This document shows, piece after piece, positions 10,547-21,900 of a stretch of 64,000 nt of DNA. Below the pieces are notes generated by a model. It saw nothing but the letters and a program-made list of their open reading frames with translations, searched no databases and was not told the origin of the DNA. The stretch lies in the NCBI GenBank assembly GCA_009760885.1, contig CM019718.1, forward strand, positions 27,959,633 through 28,023,632. Direction: 5' to 3'. How positions within the stretch are numbered: the stretch's first letter is position 1; the number at the start of each line of letters is the position of its first letter. This DNA is from Achatina immaculata (taxonomy: Eukaryota > Mollusca > Gastropoda > Stylommatophora > Achatinidae). The position numbers were made by a program, and so were the translations under genes.

Positions 10547-12032
10547 TTTCACTAGACACACACGTCATACTAGACTCTCAATAGACGTGCTCACCACATG
10601 TAAGATAACTCTCACTAGACATGCTCACCACATGTAAGATAACTCTCACTAGACCATGCTCACCAAATGTAAGATAACTCTCACTAGACGTACTCACCAC
10701 ATGTAAGATAACTCACACTAGGCTTGCTCACCATATGTAAGATAACTCTCACTGGACACACTCACCACATGTAAGATAACTCTCATTAGACATACTCACC
10801 ACATGTAAGATTCTCACTAGACACACTCACTACATGAAAGATAACTCTCAATAGACATGCTCACCACACGTAAGATAACTCTCACTAGACATGCTCACCA
10901 CATGTAAGATAACTCTCACTAGATATGCTCACCACATGTAAGATAACTCTCACTAGATATGCTCACCACATGTAAGATAACTTTCACTAGACATCCTCAC
11001 CACATGTAAGATAACTCTCACTAGACATGCTCACCACATGTAAGATAACTTTCACTAGACATGCTCACCACATGTAAGATAACTTTCACTAGACATGCTC
11101 ACCACATGTAAGATAACTCTCACTAGACATGCTCACCAAATGTAAGATAACTCTCACTAGACGTACTCACCACATGTAAGATAACTCACACTAGGCTTGC
11201 TCACCATATGTAAGATAACTTTCACTGGACACACTCACCACATGTAAGATAACTCTCATTAGACATACTCACCACATGTAAGATTCTCACTAGACACACT
11301 CACTACATGAAAGATAACTCTCAATAGACATGCTCACCACACGTAAGATAACTCTCACTAGACATGCTCACCACATGTAAGATAACTCTCACTAGATATG
11401 CTCACCACATGTAAGATAACTCTCACTAGATATGCTCACCACATGTAAGATAACTTTCACTAGACATCCTCACCACATGTAAGATTACTCTCACTAGACA
11501 TGCTCACCACATGTAAGATAACTTTCACTAGACATGCTCACCACATGTAAGATAACTTTCACTAGACATGCTCACCACACGTAAGATAACTCTCACTAGA
11601 CATGCTCACCACATGTAAGATAACTTTCACTAGACATGCTCACCACATGTAAGATAACTTTCACTAGACATGCTCACCACATGTAAGATAACTCTCACTA
11701 GGCATGCTCACCACATGTAAGATAACTTTCACTAGACATGCTCACCACATGTAAGATAACTTTCACTAGACATGCTCACCACATGTAAGATAACTCTCAC
11801 TAGACATGCTCACCACATGTAAGATAACTTTCACTAGACATGCTCACCACATGTAAGATAACTTTCACTAGACATGCTCACCACATGTAAGATAACTCTC
11901 ACTAGGCATGCTCACCACATGAAAGATAACTTTCACTAGACATGCTCACCACATGTAAGATAACTTTCACTAGACATGCTTACCACATGTAAGATAACTT
12001 TCACTAGACATGCTCACCACATGTAAGATAAC
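10547..12032. repeat. 34-bp satellite with higher-order structure
   Basis: About 43 copies of a 34-bp unit, core ATGCTCACCACATGTAAGAT followed by AACTCTCACTAGAC. A block of roughly 14 units is duplicated: a distinctive run of variants starting CACCAAATGT occurs at 10661 and again at 11134, 473 bases apart. From about 11565 a three-unit pattern (one CTCTC copy then two CTTTC copies) recurs. Confidence 0.95.
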
Positions 12033-12104
12033 GTAAAAAAAAAGCTTTACTGCCCCCATATCTCCTAAAAATAGCGCTTGAGTTTGAGAACTTTCTTTGT
12101 TCCC

Positions 12105-12621
12105 GGTAAGGTTAAAAGAGGTAAGGTTAAAAGAGGTAAGGTTAAAAGGGGTATGGTTAAAAGGGGTATGGTTAAAAGAGGTAAGGTTAAAACAGGTAAG
12201 GTTAAAAGGGGTAAGGTTAAAAGGGATATGGTTAAAAAGAGGTAAGGTTAAAAGGGGTATGGTTAAAAAGAGGTAAGGTTAAAAGGGGTATGGTTAAAAG
12301 GGGTAAGGTTAAAAGGGGTATGGTTAAAAGAGGTAAGGTTAAAAGGGGTAAGGTTAAGAGAAGTAATTTTAAGAGAGATAAGGTTAAAAGGGGTAAGATT
12401 AAGAGAGGTAAGGTTAAGAAAGGCAATTTTAAAAGAGATAAGGTTAAGAGGGGTAGAGTTAAGAGAGGTAAGACTGAGAGAAATAAGGCTAAGAGCGGTA
12501 AGGCTAGAGAAGTAAGTTCAAGAGAGGTAAGCTTAAGAGAGCTGTGGTTAAGAGAGCTGTGGTTAAGAGAGGTAAGGTTAGAAAAGGTAAGATTAAGAGA
12601 AATGAGATTAATAGAGATAAG
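12105..12621. repeat. 15-bp purine-rich minisatellite, degenerating rightwards
   Basis: Begins as clean 15-bp units (GGTAAGGTTAAAAGA) and becomes degenerate towards the right, with AGAGAGGTAAG variants. It abuts the 36-bp array without unique sequence between them, and a chance minus-strand frame reads through both. Confidence 0.92.
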
Positions 12622-12624
12622 GCC

Positions 12625-13969
12625 ACTCCTCAGACTTGAACCCTGACTCCAAGACGTGCCACGCCTTAGACTAGAACCCAGACTCCAAGACGTGCCAAGC
12701 CTTAGACTAGAACCTTGACTCCAAGACGTGCCACGCCTTAGACTAGAACCTTGACTCCAAGACGTGCCACGCCTTAGACTAGAACCCAGACTCCAAGACG
12801 TGCCAAGCCTTAGACTAGAACCTTGACTCCAAGACGTGCCACGCCTTAGACTAGAACCCAGACTCCAAGACGTGCCAAGCCTCAGACTAGAACCTTGACT
12901 CCAAGACGTGCCAAGCCTTAGACTAGAACCCAGACTCCAAGACGTGCCACGCCTTAGACTAGAACCCAGACTCCAAGACGTGCCAAGCCTTAGACTAGAA
13001 CCTTGACTCCAAGACGTGCCAAGCCTCAGACTAGAACCTTGACTCCAAGACGTGCCACGCCTTAGACTAGAACCTTGACTCCAAGACGTGCCACGCCTTA
13101 GACTAGAACCCAGACTCCAAGACGTGCCACGCCTTAGACTAGAACCCAGACTCCAAGACGTGCCACGCCTCAGACTAGAACCTTGACTCCAAGACGTGCC
13201 ACGCCTTAGACTAGAACCTTGACTCCAAGACGTGCCACGCCTTAGACTAGAACCTTGACTCCAAGACGTGCCACGCCTTAAACTAGAACCTTGACTCCAA
13301 GACGTGCCACGCCTCAGACTAGAACCCAGACTCCAAGACGTGCCAAGCCTCAGACTAGAACCTTGACTCCAAGACGTGCCAAGCCTTAGACTAGAACCCA
13401 GACTCCAAGACGTGCCACGCCTTAGACTAGAACCCAGACTCCAAGACGTGCCAAGCCTTAGACTAGAACCTTGACTCCAAGACGTGCCAAGCCTCAGACT
13501 AGAACCTTGACTCCAAGACGTGCCACGCCTTAGACTAGAACCTTGACTCCAAGACGTGCCACGCCTTAGACTAGAACCCAGACTCCAAGACGTGCCACGC
13601 CTTAGACTAGAACCCAGACTCCAAGACGTGCCACGCCTCAGACTAGAACCTTGACTCCAAGACGTGCCACGCCTTAGACTAGAACCTTGACTCCAAGACG
13701 TGCCACGCCTTAGACTAGAACCTTGACTCCAAGACGTGCCACGCCTTAAACTAGAACCTTGACTCCAAGACGTGCCACGCCTTAGACTAGAACCTTGACT
13801 CCAAGACGTGCCACGCCTTAGACTAGAACCTTGACTCCAAGACGTGCCACGCCTTAGACTAGAACCTTGACTCCAAGACGTGCCACGCCTCAGACTTGAA
13901 CCCTGACTCCAAGACGTGCCACGCCTTAGACTTGAACCCTGACTCCAAGACGTGCCACGCCTCAGACTC
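12625..13969. repeat. 36-bp satellite with 13-unit higher-order repeat
   Basis: About 37 copies of a 36-bp unit, core AACCTTGACTCCAAGACGTG followed by CCACGCCTTAGACTAG. The unit equals 12 codons without a stop on the minus strand. This gives a 588-codon frame (12232-13998) of repeating SLRRGTSWSQGS that I regard as an artefact: it has no non-repetitive domain and it runs on through the neighbouring 15-bp array. Diagnostic variants recur exactly 468 bases apart (TTAAACTAG at 13278 and 13746; CTCAGACTAG at 12881 and 13349), so 13 units were duplicated together. Confidence 0.95.
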
Positions 13970-14071
13970 CCTGACGTACTGTGACTTGAAAAGTACATTT
14001 TGTATTTTAATGTTTCGGAGACAAATGGCCGCCAGGAGTCCGGGCTGCGAGATCAACGACAGAACGTGTGC

Positions 14072-14270
14072 ACTCTGACCAATGTCCCCCACGCTACACT
14101 CCGAACAATGTCCTCCACGCTACAATCCGAACAATGTCCCCCACGCTACACTCCGAACAATGTCCTCCACGCTACACTCCGAACAATGTCCTCCACGCTA
14201 CACTCCGAACAATGTCCTCCACGCTACACTCCGAACAATGTCCTCCACGCTACACTCCGAACAATGTCCT
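14072..14270. repeat. 26-bp minisatellite
   Basis: Seven to eight copies of a 26-bp unit, core TCCACGCTACACTCCGAACA. The rightmost copies are identical. Confidence 0.94.
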
Positions 14271-14511
14271 CGGCGGAAGGAGTGACATCAGGTCCGGTGC
14301 GACAAGATCTTATCTGGGAAAATCTTGGCAGCCATCTCACAGCCCAAGGCGTAGACTCCACAAGCCAGTCCTCCACAGCGTCTCTCGCTTGCTGACTTCC
14401 AAGACATTGAACAAACTCCGCCCAAACAACTTCACAAACTCTCCCCCATCTTCACTTCACAGAGGGAGACAAATAAAAGATTCCGAATTAAAATTTCTTC
14501 TGAATTTACTT
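14271..14511. other. Short unique spacer
   Basis: Non-repetitive sequence between the 26-bp array and the pyrimidine tract. No feature recognised. Confidence 0.5.
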
Positions 14512-14513
14512 TT

Positions 14514-14558
<45 letters not shown>

Positions 14559-14575
14559 TTCTCTCTCTTTCTCTT

Positions 14576-14609
<34 letters not shown>

Positions 14610-14661
14610 TTTCTCTCTCTCCCTCTCTCTTTCTCTCTCTCTCTTTCTCTCTCTTTCTCTT

Positions 14662-14695
<34 letters not shown>

Positions 14696-14741
14696 TTTCT
14701 CTCTCTCCCTCTCTCTTTCTCTCTCTCTGTCTCTCTCCTCA
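14512..14741. repeat. (CT)n/(CTTT)n polypyrimidine tract
   Basis: About 230 bases of almost pure pyrimidine on the + strand, made of CTCTCTTT-type units. A pattern ending in CTCTCTCCCTCTCTC occurs twice about 100 bases apart, so the tract has itself been duplicated. Such tracts can form triplex (H-DNA) structures. Confidence 0.95.
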
Positions 14742-14837
14742 GATCTTATCAACTTCGTTAACACGGAACTGTCCTAACAAACTCTACAAATGTTTACAAA
14801 CAGCAAACGTCAAGACTTTCCCAAGGTAAACTAACAT

Positions 14838-16206
14838 TCAGTAAAGTAAGAGAGCACTGTAAACTAACAAAGCACAGTAAACTAACAAAGCACAGTAAAC
14901 TAACAAAGCACAGTAAACTAACAAAGCACAGTAAACTAACAAAGCACAGTAAACTAACAAAGCACAGTAAAACAGAGTACAGTAAACTAACAAAGCACAG
15001 TAAACTAACAAAGCACAGTAAACTAACAAAGCACAGTAAAACAGAGCACAGTAAACTAACAAAACACAGTAAAACAGAGTACAGTAAACTAACAAAGCAC
15101 AGTAAACTAATAAAGCACAGTAAACTAACAAAGCACAGTAAAACAGAGCACAGTAAACTAACAAAACACAGTAAAACAGAGCACAGTAAACTAACAAAGC
15201 ACAGTAAAACAGAGTACAGTAAACTAATAAAGCACAGTAAACTAACAAAACAGAGTAAAACAGAGCACAGTAAACTAACAAAGCACAGTAACACAGAGTA
15301 CAGTAAACTAACAAAACACAGTAAAAGAGAGCACAGTAAACTAATAAAGCACAGTAAACTAACAAAACAGAGTAAAACAGAGTACAGTAAACTAACAAAA
15401 CACAGTAACACAGAGTACAGTAAACTAACAAAACACAGTAAAAGAGAGCACAGTAAACTAACAAAGCACAGTAAACTAACAAAGCAGAGTAAAACAGAGC
15501 ACAGTAAACTAACAAAGCTCAGTAAACTAACAAAGCACAGTAAACTAACAAAGCACAGTAAACTAACAAAGCACAGTGAAACAGAGCACAGTAAACTAAC
15601 AAAGCACAGTAAACTAACAAAGCACAAAAAACAGAACACAGTAAATTAACAAAGCACGGTAAACTAACAAAGCATAGTAAACTAACAAAGCACAGTAAAC
15701 TAACAAAGCACAGTAAACTAACAAAGCACAGTAAACTAACAAAACACAGTAAACTAACAAAGCACAGTACACTAACAAAGCACAGTTAACTAACAAAGCA
15801 CAGTAAAGTAACAAAGTACAGTAAAACAGAGCAAAGTAAACTAGCAAAGCACATTAAGAGAGCACAGTAAACTAACAAGGCACAGTAAAGTAACAAAGTA
15901 CAGTAAAACAGAGCAAAGTAAACTAGCAAAGCACATTAAGAGAGCGCAGTAAACTAACAAGGCACAGTAAAGTAAGAGACCACAGTAAACTAACAAGGCA
16001 CAGTAAAGTAAGAGAGCACAGTAAAGGAACAGAAGACAGGAAAGTAAGAGAGCACAGTAAAGTAACAGAGCACAGTAAAGTAAAAGAGCACAGTAAAGTA
16101 AAAGAGCACAGTAAAGTAAGAAATCACAGTAAAGTAAGAGAGCACAATAAAGTAAGAGACCATGGTAAAGTAAGAGAGTACGGAGTAACAGAGCACAGTA
16201 AAGTAA
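14838..16206. repeat. 18-bp satellite with 15-bp variants
   Basis: The main unit is AGTAAACTAACAAAGCAC (18 bp), mixed with a shorter form AGTAAAACAGAGCAC (15 bp) in the left half. Toward the right end the unit changes to AGTAAAGTAAGAGAGCAC. Both lengths are multiples of three, which explains the 281- and 225-codon minus-strand frames of CFVSLL/ALLVYC repeats. These are not genes. Confidence 0.95.
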
Positions 16207-16221
16207 CAAACTGTATGGTTT

Positions 16222-16494
16222 TACTACTCTACTAAACCCTACTACTATATACTAATGCAAGACTTTACTACTGGACTCTACTACTAAATTCTAATACTGG
16301 ACTCTGTTACTGCACCCTACTAATAGATTGTACTACTAGATCCTACTACTGGACTCTACTAGACCCTACTAGAAGATACTAATGCAGGAATTTACTACTG
16401 GACTCTACTACTGGACTCTACTAGACCCTACTAGAAGATACTAATGCAGGAATTTACTACTGGACTCTACTACTGGACTCTATTAGACCCTACT
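16222..16494. repeat. CTA-rich minisatellite, left part
   Basis: Degenerate units of 13-17 bp built on CTACTGGACTCTACTAGACC. The same array resumes at 16865 after an inserted LINE 3' end. Confidence 0.92.
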
Positions 16495-16864
16495 CATTCA
16501 TTCATTCATTTGCATGTCCCTTGCGGAACTTTGCCTCCCAAACAGCTCTCCTGTAGGCCTCCCGGTTGTGAGCAAGATGGCCTGCTGCTGCTGCGTCCAT
16601 TTGCAGATCGTCAACGATTTCTTGCAGCCATCTTCATTTTGGTCTTCCTCTTTTTCTTTTTCCCATTATGTATCCTTCCAATACGGTCTTCTCTAAATTA
16701 TCATGACGTTTAATGTGTCCAAAATAGTTAAGTTTTCTCTCTTTAATCCTCTTTACTAGCCAGCCTTCTTCAATATTAAGCTCTTGTAGTATAGATAAAG
16801 CAATAAAAGTATAGATAAAGTATAAATAAAAAACATAAAAAATATAAAAAAATTATAGATAAAG
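16495..16864 (-). mobile_element. 5'-truncated LINE 3' end (family A) inside CTA array
   Basis: Read on the minus strand, this matches the LINE tails at 38003-38300 and 48425-48760. The coding order is LNYFGHIKRHDNL, then GKRKRGRP, then LAHNRE and AVWEAKF, ending beside an (AATG)n tail (CATTCATTCATT on the + strand at about 16497). This is the extreme C-terminus of a LINE ORF2. Homology ends near 16795, followed by an A-rich stretch up to 16864. GACCCTACT occurs on both sides and could be a target-site duplication, but the host array contains that motif anyway. The clade is not certain. Confidence 0.8.
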
Positions 16865-17935
16865 ACCCTACTACAAGATACTAATGCAGGACTTTACTAC
16901 CGAACTCTACTAGACCATACTACTGGACTCCACTAGACCATACTACCGAACTCCACTAGACCATACTACCGAACTCTACTAGACCATACTACCGAACTCC
17001 ACTAGACCATACTATCGAACTCCACTAGACCATACTACCGAACTCCACTAGACCATACTACCGAACTCCACTAGACCATACTACCGAACTCCACTAGACC
17101 ATACTACCGAACTCCACTAGACCATACTATCGAACTCCACTAGACCATACTACCGAACTCCACTAGACCCTACTACCGAACTCTACTAGACCCTACTATT
17201 GGACTCTACTAGACTCTACTATCGAACTCCACTAAACCATACTTCCGAACTCTACTAGACCCTACTACTAGACCCTACTATTAGATCCTACTACTAGACC
17301 CTACTGTTGGACTCTACTAGACCCTACTACTAGACCCTACTATTGGACTCTACTAGACCCTACTACTAGACCCTACTACTAGACCCTACTATTAGATCCT
17401 ACTACTAGACCCTACTATTAGATCCTACTACTAGACCCTACTATTAGATCCTACTACTAGACCCTACTATTAGATCCTACTACTAGACCCTACTATTAGA
17501 TCCTACTACTAGACCCTACTATTAGACCCTACTACTAGACCCTACTATTAGATCCTACTACTAGACCCTACTATTAGATCCTACTACTAGACCCTACTAT
17601 TAGATCCTACTACTAGACCCCTATTAGACCCTACTACTAGACCCTACTATTAGATCCTACTACTAGACCCTACTATTAGATCCTACTACTAGACCCTACT
17701 ATTAGACCCTACTACTAGACCCTACTATTAGATCCTACTACTAGACCCTACTATTAGATCCTACTACTAGACCCTACTATTGGACTCTACTAGACCCTAC
17801 TACTAGACCCTACTACTAGACCCTACTATTAGATCCTACTACTAGACCCTACTATTGGACTCTACTATTGGACTCTACTAGACCTTACTACTGAACTCTA
17901 TTAGACCTTGCTACTGGACCCTACTACTGGACTCA
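16865..17935. repeat. CTA-rich minisatellite, right part (23-bp and 13/26-bp domains)
   Basis: From 16890 to about 17200 the unit is 23 bp (ACTACCGAACTCCACTAGAC core). From about 17260 it becomes a 26-bp dimer of 13-bp units, CCCTACTATTAGA and TCCTACTACTAGA. Sharp domain boundaries show separate amplifications of one ancestral sequence. Confidence 0.94.
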
Positions 17936-18022
17936 ACAACAACAACTGACCTCTTCTACTGAATTCTCGACTTAGCTACTAGACCTCTAACGCTATGTAT
18001 ATAACCTTTGCATGTGTTTCAT

Positions 18023-18215
18023 TCTATAGCATTTCACTTTGTTTCACCGTGTAACATTTCACTGCGTTACATTGTGTAACATTCCACTTGTTACATCTTG
18101 CATGCATAGCATTAATAGGTTACATTATGTGTAAACAACATTTATACTTGTTATTTTTAAATATACATTTATATGTGTTAAACTATGTATATACAACATT
18201 TGTGTATGTTACATT
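18023..18215. repeat. Weak degenerate repeat around TGTTACATT
   Basis: Loose repetition of GTGTAACATTTCACT and ATGTTACATTATGT with variable spacing. Old or only partly tandem. Confidence 0.5.
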
Positions 18216-18223
18216 ATCTATGG

Positions 18224-18900
18224 CAAGCATGTCAAACATGCGGCCCCTTACAAGCACACCTGCGGCCCGCACAAAGGATGCATAAGCTGGCCTAAATTTC
18301 GTTTCAGTTTTTTAACCGGTTAGTTTCCTTTTAATTTTTAAATTTTTTTATTGTTCAGACTCCATATCATATTTAAAATGGCAAGTGCTCCTCCAGCTAA
18401 GAGACTGAACAAAGACGGGCGAGTGTTTCAAGAAAAATGGAAATGACAGTATTTGTGGACGCGGGAAATGAGAGGATTCATTGTTTGATGTTCAACAGCA
18501 GCACTGCCACGCCAAAAGAGTACAACATGAAAAGATATTACGAAACGAACCATCCATCTTATGATAAATATGAAGGCTTGTCTCAAGACTCAAGGAACTG
18601 AAGGCTAACCTGAGACAGCAGCACTGCCACGCCAAAAGAGTACAACATGAAAAGATATTACGAAACGAACCATCCATCTTATGATAAATATGAAGGCTTG
18701 TCTCAAGACTCAAGGAACTGAAGGCTAACCTGAGACAGCAGCACACCTGTTTTACGAAAACTGAGAAAGGGAATGTGGCTTCCGTTACTGCAAGCTATGA
18801 GCTCGGCCGAATGATGGCCAAGAGTGGGAAATCTTACAAAGAAGGAGATCTCGTGAAGCAATGCCTTGTAAAAACGGCTTAAATTCTGTGTCCAGAGACT
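18224..18900 (+). pseudogene. hAT/BED-type transposase N-terminal fragment
   Basis: The start (18224-18276) has CAAGCATGTCAAACATGCGG and TGCGGCCCGC, resembling the ends of many hAT DNA transposons. From an ATG at 18378 a frame shows RVFQEKWK and then stops (TGA at 18444). Further on, KEYNMKRYYETNHPSYDKYE appears in another frame, the usual zinc-finger segment of BED/hAT transposase-like proteins (the family that includes GTF2IRD2-type genes). Then, from 18736, come a FTKTEK block, MMAKSGKSYKEGD, QCLVKTA, an in-frame TAA at 18880 and LCPE. This is the N-terminal quarter of such a protein. It carries several stops, a frameshift and an internal 120-bp tandem duplication, and the catalytic domain is absent. 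It is a dead transposon remnant, though a decayed domesticated gene cannot be excluded. Confidence 0.72.
18496..18735. repeat. 120-bp tandem duplication inside the transposase fragment
   Basis: Two copies of a 120-bp segment starting CAGCAGCACTGCCACGCC lie at 18496-18615 and 18616-18735. They look identical by eye. A third start, CAGCAGCACACC, at 18736 is the original continuation. The duplication is much younger than the coding decay. Confidence 0.93.
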
Positions 18901-18902
18901 AT

Positions 18903-21900
18903 CAAAATGATCTACACTCTATACTGGCCACCAAAATGATCTACACTCTCTACTGCCCCCCCCACAAAATGATATCCACTTTCTACTGCCCACCAACATG
19001 ACCTACACTCTCTACTGCCCACCAACATGACCTACACTCTCTACTGCCCACCAACAAGACCTATACTATCTACTGCCCACCAACATGACCTACACTCTCT
19101 ATTTCCTACCAACATGACCTACACTCTCTATTTCCTACCAACATGACCTACACTATCTACTACCCACCAACATGACCTACACTCTCTACTGCCCACCAAC
19201 ATGACCTACACTCTCTACTGCCCACCAACATGACCTACACTCTCTACTTCCTACCAACATGACCTACACTCTCTACTGCCCACCAACATGACCTACACTC
19301 TCTACTTCCTACCACCATGACCTACACTCTCTACTTCCTACCAACATGACCTACACTCTCTACTGTCCACCAACATGACCTACACTCTCTATTGCCCACC
19401 AAATGAACTCCACTCCCAATTGACCACAAAAGTGATCTCCACTCTAAACTGAACACCAAAATGATCTCGACCCTCTACTTCCAACCAAAATGATATGCAC
19501 TCTCTACTTTCACCAGAATAATCTCCACTCTCTACTGCCTCCAAAAATAATATGCTCTATCTACTGTTCACCAAAATGATATCCACTCTCTACAGCCCAC
19601 CAAAATGATCTACACTCTCTACTGCCCCCAAAATGATCAACACTCTTTACTGCCACCAAATGGTCTACACTCAGTACTGCTCACCAAAATGATCTACACT
19701 TTCTACTGCTCACCAAAATGATCTACACTTTCTACTGCTCACCAAAATTATATACACACTCTACTGCCAGGCAAAATTATCCACACTCTCTACTCCTCAC
19801 CGTTAAAATGATCTACACATTCTACTGCCTCCCCCCGCCAATGATATCCCCTCTCTACCGCCCGCGAAAATGATATCAACTCTCTTCTGATCCTCTAAAA
19901 TGATCTCCACTCTCTACTGTCCACCAAAATGATCTACACTCTCCAGAGAACACCAAAATGATCTACACTCTCTACTGCCCACCAAAATGATCTACACTAT
20001 ACCAAAATTATCTGCCTACCCTACTACCCCCCCCCCCCCCCCCAAACACAAACACACACACATAGATCTTCACTCTCTACTGTCCACAAAAATTATCTAC
20101 AATATCTATCGCCCACCTAAGTGATCTCCATTCTAAACTTCTCACCAAAATGATCAAGACTCTCTACTGTCAATCAAAATGATCTGCAGTCTCTACCGTC
20201 CACGAAAATTATCTCCACTCTCTACTGGCCACCAAAAGGATCTGCATTCTCTACTGCCAACCAAAATTATCTACACTCTTTACTGCCGAACAAATTTATC
20301 TCCATTCTCTACTACTCACAAAAATGAACTACACTCTCTACTGCTCCCAAAATGATATACATTTTCTATTCTCAACCAAAATGATCTATATTCAGTAATG
20401 CCAAAAATGAACCACACTCTCTACTGTCCACCAAAATGATCTACATTCTCTGCTGCCCAGCAAAATTATTAACAGTCTCTACTCCAAATCAGAATTATAT
20501 ACACTCTACTGTCGAATAAAATTATCTCCATTCTCAACTACCCACCAAAATGATCTACACTTTCAACTGCCCCAAAAAGATCTACATTCTCTACTCCCAA
20601 CCAAAATGATCTACACTCATTAATGCCTACAACAATGATCTACACTCATTAATGCCTACAAAAATGATCTACAATCATTAACCCCTACAGAAATGATCTA
20701 CACTCTACTGCCCACCAAAATGATCTACACTATACCAAAATTATCTGCCTACCCTACTACCCCCCCCCCCCCCCAAACACAAACACACACACATAGATCT
20801 TCACTCTCTACTGTCCACAAAAATTATCTACAATATCTATCGCCCACCTAAGTGATCTCCATTCTAAACTTCTCACCAAAATGATCAAGACTCTCTACTG
20901 TCAATCAAAATGATCTGCAGTCTCTACCGTCCACGAAAATTATCTCCACTCTCTACTGGCCACCAAAAGGATCTGCATTCTCTACTGCCAACCAAAATTA
21001 TCTACACTCTTTACTGCCGAACAAATTTATCTCCATTCTCTACTACTCACAAAAATGAACTACACTCTCTACTGCTCCCAAAATGATATACATTTTCTAT
21101 TCTCAACCAAAATGATCTATATTCAGTAATGCCAAAAATGAACCACACTCTCTACTGTCCACCAAAATGATCTACATTCTCTGCTGCCCAGCAAAATTAT
21201 TAACAGTCTCTACTCCAAATCAGAATTATATACACTCTACTGTCGAATAAAATTATCTCCATTCTCAACTACCCACCAAAATGATCTACACTTTCAACTG
21301 CCCCAAAAAGATCTACATTCTCTACTCCCAACCAAAATGATCTACACTCATTAATGCCTACAACAATGATCTACACTCATTAATGCCTACAAAAATGATC
21401 TACAATCATTAACCCCTACAGAAATGATCTACACTCTCTACTGTTCGCCAAAATGATTAACAGTTTCTACTCCCAGCCAAAATCATCCTCACTCTCTCTA
21501 CTGCCACCAAAATGACCTACACTCTCTACTGCCGACCAAAAATGATCTGCATTCCGAACAGCCAAATAAAATGATCTACACTCTGCACTGGCCACCAATA
21601 TTATCTACACTCTCTACTGTCTAAGAAAACAGTATGCACTCTCTACTTCCAACCAAAATTATCTACATTCTCTACTACCCATCAAAAAGATCTGTACTCT
21701 CTATTGCTCACCAAAATGATCTTCACCGTATAATGGTCACCAAAATGATCTCCACTCTCAACATATGAACTCCACTCTCTACTGCCCACCAAAGTGATCT
21801 CCACTTTATACTGAAAACTAAAATGATCTAGACTTTCTACTACCAACCAAAATGATCTGCACTCTTTACTCTCCATCAAAATAGTCGCCACTCTCTACTG

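Noticed and set aside
12232..13998. 588-codon minus-strand open frame of 12-residue repeats
   Set aside because: It is the 36-bp satellite read in a stop-free frame and runs on into the unrelated 15-bp array. No non-repetitive domain or splice-bounded coding flank is seen.
14432..14829. Arg/Glu-rich (minus) or Ser/Leu-rich (+) proteins over the CT tract
   Set aside because: Purely a product of (CT)n/(CTTT)n simple repeat.
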